Source: Rhodoplanes elegans
Lineage (GTDB): Bacteria; Pseudomonadota; Alphaproteobacteria; Rhizobiales; Xanthobacteraceae
Assembly: GCF_016653355.1 (NCBI RefSeq)
Contig: NZ_NHSK01000044.1
Location: 1-38,279, forward strand
Reading direction: 5' to 3'
Length of the DNA stretch: 38,279 nt
Shown one piece after another: positions 1 through 7,739 of the stretch. Made by a program: the position numbers and the translations under genes. The stretch's first letter is position 1; each line of letters begins with the position of its first letter. The notes below the pieces were generated by a model. It searched no databases. It was not told the origin of the DNA and was given only the letters and a program-made list of their open reading frames with translations.

Positions 1-73
1 CCCCCTTGTTGTCGCGGCCCGCTCCTGCCACAAGCACCCGGCATTCGACGGGCACCCCCGCGGAGACGGCTTC

Positions 74-1018
74 ATGGACGACACCTCGATCCTGGTGACC
101 GGCGGCGCCGGCTTCCTCGGCTCGCATCTGTGCGACCGGCTGGTGGCGGCCGGGCACGAGGTCCTGTGCATCGACAACTTCTACACGGGCTCGCGCCGCA
201 ACGTGGCGCATCTGCTGGGCAAGTCCAATTTCGAGCTGTCGCGGCACGACGTGACGTTTCCGCTCTATGTCGAGGTCGACCGCATCTTCAACCTCGCCTG
301 CCCGGCGAGCCCGGTGCACTACCAGTTCGATCCCGTCCAGACGACCAAGACGAGCGTGCACGGCGCCATCAACATGCTCGGCCTCGCCAAGCGGGTGAAG
401 GCGCGCCTCCTGCAGGCGTCGACCTCCGAGGTCTACGGGGACCCCGAGATCCATCCGCAGCGCGAGGACTACTGGGGCCGGGTCAACCCGATCGGGACGC
501 GCAGCTGCTACGACGAGGGCAAGCGCTGCGCCGAGACGCTGATGTTCGACTACCACCGCCAGCACGGGCTGGAGATCAAGGTGGTGCGCATCTTCAACAC
601 CTACGGCCCCCGCATGCATCCGAACGACGGCCGCGTGGTGTCGAACTTCATCGTCCAGGCGCTCAAGGGCGAGGAGATCACGATCTACGGCGATGGCCAG
701 CAGACGCGCTCGTTCTGCTACGTCGACGACCTGATCGAGGGCATGCTGCGGATGATGGACACGCCGGCCGAATTCGTCGGCCCGGTCAACATCGGCAATC
801 CGGGCGAATTCACCATGCTGGAGCTCGCCGAGCTGGTGCTGAAGCTGACCGGCAGCCGCTCGAAGCTCACTTTCAAGCCGCTGCCGGCCGACGACCCGAA
901 GCAGCGCTGCCCGGACATCGGTCTCGCGCAACGGACGCTCGGCTGGGCGCCGACCGTGTCGCTGGAGGACGGCCTGAAGCCGACCATCGCGTATTTCAAG
1001 GGCGTTTTGGGCGTGTGA
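74..1018 (+). CDS. uxs: UDP-glucuronate decarboxylase (UDP-xylose synthase type), extended SDR family
   Basis: This 314-residue protein is an extended short-chain dehydrogenase/reductase that would convert UDP-glucuronate to UDP-xylose in the cytoplasm, with bound NAD as cofactor. The dinucleotide-binding motif TGGAGFLG is at residues 9-16. The catalytic set typical of UXS is present: T117 and E119 in STSEVYG, Y146 and K150 in the YxxxK motif, and R212 in the TRSF motif. Length is normal for the bacterial family. The ATG at 74 has a purine-rich GGAGAC stretch about 10 bases upstream. UDP-xylose feeds polysaccharide or lipopolysaccharide synthesis; the neighbours in this window do not reveal which polymer, and the relevant cluster may lie to the left. 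A related dTDP-glucose or UDP-galacturonate dehydratase is the main alternative, but the motif set favours UXS. Confidence 0.88.
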   Translation: MDDTSILVTGGAGFLGSHLCDRLVAAGHEVLCIDNFYTGSRRNVAHLLGKSNFELSRHDVTFPLYVEVDRIFNLACPASPVHYQFDPVQTTKTSVHGAINMLGLAKRVKARLLQASTSEVYGDPEIHPQREDYWGRVNPIGTRSCYDEGKRCAETLMFDYHRQHGLEIKVVRIFNTYGPRMHPNDGRVVSNFIVQALKGEEITIYGDGQQTRSFCYVDDLIEGMLRMMDTPAEFVGPVNIGNPGEFTMLELAELVLKLTGSRSKLTFKPLPADDPKQRCPDIGLAQRTLGWAPTVSLEDGLKPTIAYFKGVLGV

Positions 1019-1041
1019 AACGGGCTTGTGTGAGCGGGCTT

Positions 1042-1230
1042 CTCACCTCTCCCCGCTGGCGGGGAGAGGTCGGAGTTCGCGCCGCAGGCGCGAAGTCCGG
1101 GTGAGGGGGCGCCGCCGCGAGTCTCTACGCCTGGGACCTCTGCATCAGCTCTCTGCATCGGGGAAAGGCCCTCTCACCCGCCGCGCTGCGCGCGTCGACC
1201 TCTCCCCGCACGCGGGGAGAGGTTAAGAGG
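1042..1230. repeat. Pair of palindromic intergenic repeats (family A), head to head
   Basis: Two inverted copies of one repeat fill the space between the converging uxs and TPR genes. The first copy (1042-1110) has a perfect 11-bp stem, CCTCTCCCCGC with GCGGGGAGAGG (1046-1069), then a second hairpin, TTCGCGCC-GCA-GGCGCGAA (1076-1094), and ends in GGGTGAGGGGG. The second copy (about 1170-1222) is the reverse arrangement, with CCTCTCCCCGC/GCGGGGAGAGG at 1199-1222. The same consensus recurs at 19195-19255 and 28572-28713. Such two-hairpin elements are widespread between genes in Bradyrhizobium-like genomes. They probably fold in RNA and may help terminate or stabilise the two converging transcripts. 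Confidence 0.8.
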
Positions 1231-1257
1231 AGCCCCGCGGCGCGGCCCGCGACCTGA

Positions 1258-2145
1258 TCACTTCGAGCGCAGGCGCTGCAGGCTGCTGCGGCTGTTCGCG
1301 TCGGAGGGATCGTAGGAAACGGCGCGCTCGTAGTCGTCGATGGCGAGATCGATGCGGCCGCGCCGCTCGTTGGCGTAGCCGCGCCACACGATGGCGCTGA
1401 ACGCCTTCTCGTCGAGCTCCAGGGCCCGGTCGAAGTCCGCCACGGCGGCCTCCCACTCCTCCGTCACCAGCGCCGCATAACCGCGGCCGAGGAACGCGAA
1501 GAAGCGGTCGTTGCGATCGCGCAGCGCCGCGCGGAGCGCCCGGTTGTAGTCGGCCTTGGCCTCGTCGTAGCGCTCCAGATTGATCTTCGCCTCGGCGCGG
1601 GCGAGCAACGAGCGGCCGTCCTGCCAGTCGAGCCTGATGGCGTCGTTGTAGCTCTCGATGGCGCGATCGTGCGCCCCCATCGCGGCATGCACGCGGCCGA
1701 TCGCATACGGATAGACGGGCTTGCGCGGCTCGATGCGGGCCCCCGTCGCGAAGTCGGCGAGGGCGTCGGCGAAGCGGTGGCGGCGCAGATAGAAATAGCC
1801 GCGGTCGAGATACATGGCCGGGTCGTTGCGGGACAGCGCGACGAGCTCGCTGAAGTCCGCCTCGGCCCGCTCGAAGTCGGCGACCTTCTCGTACAGCGAG
1901 GCGCGGGTGCGCAGCACCATGCGGCGGTCGGCGCCGTCCGGCAGGGTCGCCTTGATGGCCGCCTCGTCGACCGCGAAGCCGCGGGAGAGCGAGTTCAGGG
2001 CCTCGCGCTGGGCGTTGGCGTTGAGCTGTCGCGTCAGCTTCTCGGAGAACGACTCGGAGCGCCCCGGCTGGGACCACAGCGCGAGGCCGAGCAGCCCGAG
2101 CAGCAGCGCGATGTCGAGACGGCGGATGCGGGGGACGGTGATCAT
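1258..2145 (-). CDS. Exported tetratricopeptide-repeat protein
   Basis: This 295-residue protein begins with a basic stretch and a hydrophobic segment (about residues 10-26, LDIALLLGLLGLALW), followed by a polar region: a signal peptide or N-terminal anchor. The rest, from about residue 60 to 280, consists of TPR-like helical pairs with recurrent signatures such as AYLDRGYFYLRR, PYAIGRVHAAMG, SLLARAEAKINL and AIVWRGYANERRG. These repeats normally form a protein-binding superhelix, so a periplasmic scaffold role is inferred. No enzyme motif was seen. The ATG at 2145 was chosen over upstream in-frame codons because it starts the signal peptide and has GGAG nine bases upstream. Specific partner and function are unknown. 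It converges on uxs across the repeat block. Confidence 0.75.
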   Translation of the reverse strand: MITVPRIRRLDIALLLGLLGLALWSQPGRSESFSEKLTRQLNANAQREALNSLSRGFAVDEAAIKATLPDGADRRMVLRTRASLYEKVADFERAEADFSELVALSRNDPAMYLDRGYFYLRRHRFADALADFATGARIEPRKPVYPYAIGRVHAAMGAHDRAIESYNDAIRLDWQDGRSLLARAEAKINLERYDEAKADYNRALRAALRDRNDRFFAFLGRGYAALVTEEWEAAVADFDRALELDEKAFSAIVWRGYANERRGRIDLAIDDYERAVSYDPSDANSRSSLQRLRSK

Positions 2146-2317
2146 TCCAGACAACTCCACACCCGAACAGGCTAGCGGAGGTCGGTTACGGAAGCCCTCG
2201 CCGACGACCGCAAAATCCCGTCGTTCTCGATGCAAATGCCGTCCGTCCCGGCAAGCCGCCGTTCACCCTCTGTCGGGTCGCGTCGTCTCCATTCGCGCCG
2301 CCGCCAAACGGCCGCCG

Positions 2318-3484
2318 TCAGGCGAGCGGCAGCCCCGAATAGTTCTCGGCCAGCGCCGTCGCGGCGGCGACCGAGCCGGCCACGTAGCCGATGTCGGCCT
2401 GCTGGCGGCGGCGATCGAAGGCGGTCTCGTCGGGAAAGCGGTGCAGGAGCTGGGTCATGAACCAGGAGAAGCGCTGCGCCTTCCACACCCGGTCGAGACA
2501 CGTGCGCGAGTAGCCGGCGAGCGCGTCGTCGCGGTTCTGCCGATAATGCGCGGTGAGCGCGCGCGACAGATAGACGACGTCGGCGAAGGCGAGGTTCATG
2601 CCCTTGGCGCCGGTCGGCGGCTGGATGTGGGCGGAATCGCCGGCCAGGAACAGCCGGCCGTGCTGCATCGGCTCGACGACCACGCTGCGCATCGGCGTCA
2701 CGCTCTTCTGGAGAACCTTTCCGCGCGCCAGCGCGCACGAGCCGCCGAGGCGGGCCTCCAGCTCGTCGAACACCTGGCTGTCCGACCAGCGCTCGGCGTC
2801 CTCGTCCGGCGCGCATTGCAGATAGAGCCGCGACAGCGTCGGCGAGCGCATCGAGAACAGCGCGAAGCCGCGCTCGTGATAGGCGTAGATCAGCTCGTCG
2901 GCGGGCGGCGGCGACTCCGACAGGATGCCGAGCCAGCCGAACGGGTAGCCGCGATCGTAGACGGTGAGCACGCCGTCCGGGATGGACGGCCGCGCGATGC
3001 CGTGGAAGCCGTCGCAGCCGGCGACGAAGTCGCAGGTGATGGTCCTCGCCTCGCCGCCGTGCTGGAAATGCACGACAGGACGGTCGCTCTCGATCCCCTC
3101 CAGACCGGTCGCCTCGGCCTCGAACAGGATCTCGCCGCCCTGCGAGAGCGACAGTGCGATCAGATCCTTCACCACCTCCTTCTGGTCGTAGATGGTGACG
3201 ATTCGCCCGACGAGCTGCCGGAAGTCGATGTGATGCAGCCGGCCGTCGCTGCTCAGCTTGATGCCGTCGTGGACCATCCCCTCGCGCTGCAACCGCTCGC
3301 CCGCCCCGATCTCGATCAGGAGCTCGCGTGCCCAGTGCTCGAGCAGCCCCGCCCGGACCCGCTGCTCGACATAGGCCCGGCTGCGGGATTCGAGGACGAC
3401 GGAGGAAATCCCCTCCCGCCTCAGCAGCAGCGACAGCATGAGCCCGGCCGGACCCGCGCCGATGATGGCGACCTCGGTGCGCAT
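2318..3484 (-). CDS. pobA: 4-hydroxybenzoate 3-monooxygenase (p-hydroxybenzoate hydroxylase)
   Basis: This 388-residue class A flavin monooxygenase would hydroxylate 4-hydroxybenzoate to protocatechuate using NADPH and O2, feeding the beta-ketoadipate pathway. The FAD motif GAGPAG is near the N-terminus (residues 9-14), the DG motif is at CDFVAGCDGFHG (151-162), and the GD motif is AGDSAHIQPPTGAKG (281-295). Active-site residues known from Pseudomonas PobA align: Y200, S211 and R213, P290 and the C-terminal Y382 (ENYSGLP). The Arg region RVRAGLLE is also kept. The protein stops a few residues earlier than the 394-residue Pseudomonas enzyme. The ATG at 3484 has a strong GGGAGGA ribosome site. 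No pobR-type regulator or protocatechuate gene adjoins it here. Together these residues make a general phenol hydroxylase unlikely. Confidence 0.92.
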   Translation of the reverse strand: MRTEVAIIGAGPAGLMLSLLLRREGISSVVLESRSRAYVEQRVRAGLLEHWARELLIEIGAGERLQREGMVHDGIKLSSDGRLHHIDFRQLVGRIVTIYDQKEVVKDLIALSLSQGGEILFEAEATGLEGIESDRPVVHFQHGGEARTITCDFVAGCDGFHGIARPSIPDGVLTVYDRGYPFGWLGILSESPPPADELIYAYHERGFALFSMRSPTLSRLYLQCAPDEDAERWSDSQVFDELEARLGGSCALARGKVLQKSVTPMRSVVVEPMQHGRLFLAGDSAHIQPPTGAKGMNLAFADVVYLSRALTAHYRQNRDDALAGYSRTCLDRVWKAQRFSWFMTQLLHRFPDETAFDRRRQQADIGYVAGSVAAATALAENYSGLPLA

Positions 3485-3903
3485 CGTCTCCTCCCGAATG
3501 ATTATTGTTGGTCTGCAACCTCCTGTAGGAGGTCGGCCGGGCCCCGGAGAAGACCGTCGAGCGGGAAACGCTGGCACATTTCCCCCGCCGCCCGGACCCG
3601 GCCGCATCCACCCCGGGACGGCCGTCGGCGCGGTTTCGGCGCCGGGCCGGCGCGCGCCCCGGTGCCGACCGGGGCCGAAGAGGTCGCCCGCGGAATCGGT
3701 GCAAACCCCGACTGTGACGAAGAAACGACAGGAATTTTCGGCGTTTACTTAACTCATCGCGGCGCGGAGCATTGACATTGCAACCCGTCCCCCTATGTTG
3801 TCGGGCGTCGGTTCGCCGTATGTTCGACCGTCCATCCCGCACACCGTCGTCGATGTTTTGACCGGCACGGCTGGACCCTGCGGGCGTTCACCTTCGAGGA
3901 TCC
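3485..3903. other. Divergent intergenic region between pobA and the RNA helicase
   Basis: This 419-bp stretch holds no convincing gene. It carries the leader of pobA, with a small CCTCC-TGTA-GGAGG inverted repeat near 3521-3534, and the promoter of the helicase at 3772-3799. The middle part, about 3540-3720, is GC-rich and shows nothing recognisable. Confidence 0.6.
3772..3799 (+). promoter_or_regulatory. Sigma-70-type promoter for the RhlE-type helicase
   Basis: A consensus TTGACA at 3772-3777 is followed after 16 bases by TATGTT at 3794-3799. Transcription would start near 3806, giving a 5' untranslated leader of about 98 bases before the ATG at 3904. A leader of that length is compatible with leader-based cold or stability control, as is common for RNA helicase genes, but no specific element was identified. 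Confidence 0.6.
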
Positions 3904-5454
3904 ATGTCTTTCGCCAATCTCGGCCTGTCCGAAAAAGTGCTCGATGCGGTCGCGTCCGCGGGTTACACCGCGCCGACCCCGATCCAGGAACAGGCCATCC
4001 CGCACGTCCTCGCCCATCGTGACGTGCTCGGCATCGCCCAGACCGGCACCGGCAAGACCGCCGCCTTCGTTCTGCCGATGCTGACCAAGCTCGAGCAGGG
4101 CCGCGCCCGCGCCCGGATGCCGCGCACCCTGATCCTCGAACCGACGCGCGAGCTCGCCGCGCAGGTCGAGGAGAGCTTCATCAAGTACGGCAAGAACCAC
4201 AAGCTCAACGTCGCCCTGCTGATCGGCGGCGTGTCGTTCGGCAATCAGGACACCAAGCTGACGCGCGGCGTCGACGTGCTGATCGCGACGCCCGGCCGCC
4301 TGCTCGACCACACCGAACGCGGCGGCCTGCTGCTCACCGGCGTCGAGCTCCTGGTGATCGACGAAGCCGACCGCATGCTCGACATGGGCTTCATCCCGGA
4401 CATCGAGCGCATCTGCAAGCTCGTCCCCTTCACCCGCCAGACGCTGTTCTTCACCGCCACCATGCCGCCGGAGATCCGGCGCATCACCGAGCAGTTCCTG
4501 CACAATCCCATGAAGGTCGAGGTCACCCGTGCGGCCAGCACGGTGGACACGATCACGCAGGGCCTCGTGAAGGCCGGCCGCGAGCCGCACGACAAGCGCG
4601 AGGTGCTGCGCCGGCTGATCCGCCAGGCCGAGGGCCTGAAGAACGCGATCATCTTCTGCAATCGCAAGCGCGAGGTCGCGACCCTCTACCGCTCGCTGCT
4701 GCGCCACAAGTTCTCCGTCGTCGCCTTGCACGGCGACATGGACCAGAGCTCGCGCATGGCGGCGCTCGACCAGTTCCGCAAGAACGAGGTGACGCTGCTG
4801 GTCGCCTCCGACGTCGCCGCCCGCGGCCTCGACATCCCGGACGTCAGCCACGTCTTCAACTTCGACGTCCCGCACCATGCCGACGACTATGTCCACCGCA
4901 TCGGCCGCACCGGCCGGGCCGGACGCTCGGGCACAGCGCTGACCCTGGTCACCGGGGCCGACAGCAAGGCCGTGGCGGCGATCGAGAAGCTGATCGGCCG
5001 CACCATCGAGTGGCACGGCAATCCGCCCGCCGACGACCTCGCCGAGGACGACGGGCCGCGCGAGCCGGTCCGCATGGGGTCTCGCATGCCCCGTCGTGGC
5101 CGCGGCCAGGCGCAGGACGGCGAGGGCCGCCCCGCCCGCGGCCGCTCGCGCGACGGCCAGCCGCGCGACCGTCAGGAGTCGCGCGAGGCGCCGGAGCTCG
5201 GCCAGGAGCGTGGGAACCAGCCCCGCGCCGCCCAGGACCGTGGCAACCAGGAGCGCGGCACCCAGGAGCGCGGCAACCGCGACAAGGCTCCGCGTCCGGC
5301 GGACGACTCGCGTCGGCCCGGCCGCGGCAAGCGGGACGCCACCGTCACCCCGCTGGAGACGGCCCGCCGCCGCGCATCACGCGACGAGGCGCCGGACGAC
5401 ATCGAGAATTGGCTGCCCGCCTTCCTGCTGCGCCCAGTGCGCGTGAAGGCCTGA
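3904..5454 (+). CDS. rhlE: DEAD-box ATP-dependent RNA helicase, RhlE type
   Basis: This 516-residue helicase unwinds RNA duplexes with ATP and probably acts in ribosome assembly or mRNA decay. The two RecA domains cover about residues 1-365: Q motif with PTPIQEQA (24-31), Walker A AQTGTGKT (45-52), PTREL (80-84), DEAD (153-156), TAT in place of the usual SAT (184-186), ARGLD and HRIGRTGR (331-338). The last 150 residues form a basic, low-complexity tail rich in Arg, Gly and Gln, with QERGN/QERGT repeats (about 434-460). It ends in a short hydrophobic peptide, NWLPAFLLRPV. Similar tails with a final PAFLLRP-like peptide are remembered from other alphaproteobacterial RhlE proteins and may dock a partner such as RNase E; that is inference. 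The start is supported by the promoter and leader just upstream. Confidence 0.93.
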   Translation: MSFANLGLSEKVLDAVASAGYTAPTPIQEQAIPHVLAHRDVLGIAQTGTGKTAAFVLPMLTKLEQGRARARMPRTLILEPTRELAAQVEESFIKYGKNHKLNVALLIGGVSFGNQDTKLTRGVDVLIATPGRLLDHTERGGLLLTGVELLVIDEADRMLDMGFIPDIERICKLVPFTRQTLFFTATMPPEIRRITEQFLHNPMKVEVTRAASTVDTITQGLVKAGREPHDKREVLRRLIRQAEGLKNAIIFCNRKREVATLYRSLLRHKFSVVALHGDMDQSSRMAALDQFRKNEVTLLVASDVAARGLDIPDVSHVFNFDVPHHADDYVHRIGRTGRAGRSGTALTLVTGADSKAVAAIEKLIGRTIEWHGNPPADDLAEDDGPREPVRMGSRMPRRGRGQAQDGEGRPARGRSRDGQPRDRQESREAPELGQERGNQPRAAQDRGNQERGTQERGNRDKAPRPADDSRRPGRGKRDATVTPLETARRRASRDEAPDDIENWLPAFLLRPVRVKA

Positions 5455-5775
5455 CCGCCCGCCGACGCCGCCCTCGGTGCGGGCCACCCCGCCCTCGGCG
5501 TCCGGCCCGCGTGGCGCGTCGCGCCACCCGACGGTTTCGCGCTCTGCTCTCTTTCAACGGTCCTTGCGCTGGGCGTTCATGCTCGAAATCCGGGCGAAAT
5601 GTCGGCGTTCTAGTCTTCTAGGCCTATGTCTGGGACACCGCCCTACCCGTTCGGGTGATCGGGTTTATCACAGCCCGTTTACGTCAAATTTAGCCCGCCG
5701 CCTTAACGTCCGATCAGACGGTACGAGGCGCCACCGGGCGCCCGGCCGTACTCCCCACAGGGTTGGAGTACGCGG
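5455..5775. other. Intergenic region between helicase and diguanylate cyclase
   Basis: This 321-bp region has no gene. A hairpin of GTGGCGCG and CGCGCCAC lies at 5511-5527 without a T-run, so it is at best a weak or Rho-assisted terminator for the helicase. The downstream half, about 5600-5720, is clearly richer in A and T and probably contains the promoter of the GGDEF gene, but no confident -35/-10 pair could be fixed. Confidence 0.45.
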
Positions 5776-6846
5776 ATGTCGGGCAGGGCGGACGATTTCG
5801 ATCGCACCATCTCCTTCGCGAAAGTCGCCCTCGACCAGATCGAGGCGCTGCGCATCTCCGCGGCGCCGCGCCACTACGAGCTTTGGTACCACTACGCGAC
5901 CGGCTACAACGCCCCCCTGAACGCCGCCATCAACGACCGCCTCGCGCAGACCGGCAAGCTGTCGACCGACGAGGTCGACCGGCTGCACGCGCAGTTCTTC
6001 GCGCCGTCGCGGCTCGGCGAGCAGATCGAGTCGATCGGCGGCAAGGTCGCCGGCAAGATCGATCAGATCATGGCCGTGATCGACGCCGCCATGGGTTCCA
6101 CCAGCCGGGCGACCGAGACGCTGGCCGACGCCAGCGACCAGCTCGGCCACGCCGAGGACGCCACCGCCATCCATCAGGTGATCGGCGATCTGCTGCGCAC
6201 CGTGAAGGAGATGGAGACCAGCAACCGCGAGCTCGAGCAGCGCCTCGGCGCCTCCAAGGGCGAGATCGCCAAGCTGCAGCAGAACCTCGAAGAGCTGCGC
6301 AGCGAGAGCCTGACCGATCCGCTGACCACGCTCGCCAATCGCAAGTGCTTCGACGACGCCCTCGTCCGTCTGGTCGAGCAGGCCGCGACGCAGGGTCAGG
6401 CGCTGTCGCTGATCCTCACCGACATCGACCACTTCAAGCGCTTCAACGACACCTACGGCCATCTCACCGGCGACCAGGTGCTGCGGCTCGTCGCGCTGTC
6501 GGTGAAGCAGAACGTCAAGGGCCAGGACGTCGCCGCCCGCTACGGTGGCGAGGAGTTCGCCGTCATCCTGCCGGAGACGCCACTGCGCGCCGCCACCACG
6601 GTCGCCGACTACATCCGTCGCGCCGTGATGGGCAAGGAGCTGATGAAGCGCTCGACCCGCGAAATGCTGGGCCGCGTCACCATCTCGTGCGGCGTCGCGA
6701 CGCTGCGCCCGGCCGACACCATCCACAGCCTGATCGAGCGCACCGACGCCTGCCTCTACGCGGCCAAGCGGTCCGGCCGGAACATGGTGGTGTGCGAGAC
6801 CGACCCCGAGGTCGTGCCGCTCGACACCAAGCGGATCGCCTCGTAG
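5776..6846 (+). CDS. GGDEF-domain diguanylate cyclase
   Basis: This soluble 356-residue protein would make cyclic di-GMP from two GTP. The N-terminal 125 residues are a helical domain without a recognised sensor motif. A coiled-coil-like stretch (about 130-178) leads into a GGDEF domain that begins at SLTDPLTTLANR. The catalytic signature is RYGGEEF with GGEEF at 257-261, and the metal-binding DIDHFKRFND is intact, so activity is expected. The product-inhibition site, normally RxxD five residues upstream, reads KGQD (248-251), so feedback inhibition by c-di-GMP may be weakened. There are no membrane segments or EAL domain. It converges on sufA with only 18 bases between the stop codons. Confidence 0.9.
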   Translation: MSGRADDFDRTISFAKVALDQIEALRISAAPRHYELWYHYATGYNAPLNAAINDRLAQTGKLSTDEVDRLHAQFFAPSRLGEQIESIGGKVAGKIDQIMAVIDAAMGSTSRATETLADASDQLGHAEDATAIHQVIGDLLRTVKEMETSNRELEQRLGASKGEIAKLQQNLEELRSESLTDPLTTLANRKCFDDALVRLVEQAATQGQALSLILTDIDHFKRFNDTYGHLTGDQVLRLVALSVKQNVKGQDVAARYGGEEFAVILPETPLRAATTVADYIRRAVMGKELMKRSTREMLGRVTISCGVATLRPADTIHSLIERTDACLYAAKRSGRNMVVCETDPEVVPLDTKRIAS

Positions 6847-6864
6847 CGGCTAGTGTCGGCGCGA

Positions 6865-7278
6865 TCACGCCTCGACCTCGGCCGGCTTGATCTGGACCGA
6901 CTCGCCGCAGCCGCAGGCCGAGACCTGGTTCGGGTTGGTGAACACGAAGCCGGCGGAGAGCTTCTCGGTCTTGAAATCCATCTCGGTGCCGAGCAGGAAC
7001 AGCACGGCTTTCGGATCGACCAGCACCCGCACGCCCTTGTCCTCGATCACCTCGTCGGTCGGCGCGACCGCCGATGCATATTCCATCGTGTAGGACATGC
7101 CGGCGCAGCCGCCGTTCTTGACGCCGATGCGCACGCCGGCGATCGGCGTCTCCGCCTTCGCCATGATCTGCTTGAGCCGCGACGCCGCCGCGTCGGTCAG
7201 CCGGATCACCTGCGGGCGCGGCCGCCGGGATGCCGGCGCCCTGCTCGCGGTCTGTGAGCTCACGACCTCTTGCGCCAT
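6865..7278 (-). CDS. sufA: SufA/IscA-type iron-sulfur cluster carrier
   Basis: This 137-residue A-type carrier accepts a nascent Fe-S cluster from the SufBCD scaffold and passes it to apoproteins. The three conserved cysteines are present: C58 in GGCAGMSY, and C122 and C124 in the C-terminal SACGCGES. A polar, Arg-rich extension of about 22 residues precedes the core domain and has no counterpart in the E. coli protein. The start at 7278 has AAGGAG ten bases upstream; longer in-frame extensions encode a proline/arginine-rich sequence that looks non-coding. It is the last gene of the SUF operon, 53 bases after sufT. Confidence 0.93.
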   Translation of the reverse strand: MAQEVVSSQTASRAPASRRPRPQVIRLTDAAASRLKQIMAKAETPIAGVRIGVKNGGCAGMSYTMEYASAVAPTDEVIEDKGVRVLVDPKAVLFLLGTEMDFKTEKLSAGFVFTNPNQVSACGCGESVQIKPAEVEA

Positions 7279-7331
7279 CTCGTCTCTCCTTCGCGGCCGG
7301 GGGGCCACCGCCGAGGCGCCGCGACCGGCGC

Positions 7332-7739
7332 CTACCACATGTTGAGAACGACCCGCGCCTCGTCCGACATCCGGCTCGGGTCCCAGGGCGGGTCCCACAC
7401 CACCGCGACATCGACCGGGCCGACGCCGGCCACCGTCAGCACGGCATTCTCCACCATGGTGGGAAGCTCCTGGGCCGAGGGGCAGTTGGGCGTCGTCAGG
7501 GTCATGTCGACCGCCACCGAGCGGTCGTCGTTGATCTCGATCCGGTAGATCAGGCCGAGCTCGTAGATGTCGGCCGGTATCTCCGGGTCGTAGACGGTCT
7601 TCAGCGCCGCGACGATGTCGTCGGTCATGCGCCGGATCTCCTCAGCCGGCAGCGCCGAGCCGGACGGCGCCGAGACCGTCGCGTTCGCGCCGGCAGCCGC
7701 CGGGGCAGCGGATTCGGCCGCCTTCGTCGTTTCGTTCAT
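7332..7739 (-). CDS. sufT: SUF-associated MIP18/DUF59 family protein SufT
   Basis: This 135-residue protein has an Ala-rich disordered N-terminus (residues 1-30) followed by a DUF59/MIP18 domain. The family signature DPEIPADIYELGLIY is at 51-65, and the conserved cysteine C86 sits in TLTTPNCPSAQELP. SufT proteins assist maturation of Fe-S proteins under high demand or stress, probably as a late-acting factor; the precise reaction is not settled. Its ATG overlaps the sufS stop in an ATGA arrangement (7736-7739), so translation of the two is probably coupled. A PaaD-type phenylacetate oxygenase maturation factor is a relative, but the operon context makes SufT the right call. Confidence 0.9.
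   Translation of the reverse strand: MNETTKAAESAAPAAAGANATVSAPSGSALPAEEIRRMTDDIVAALKTVYDPEIPADIYELGLIYRIEINDDRSVAVDMTLTTPNCPSAQELPTMVENAVLTVAGVGPVDVAVVWDPPWDPSRMSDEARVVLNMW

Noticed and set aside
1814-3775. Long plus-strand open frame antisense to the TPR gene and pobA
   Set aside because: It arises from the codon bias of the GC-rich genes beneath it; its translation is Arg/His/Ala-rich with no family resemblance.
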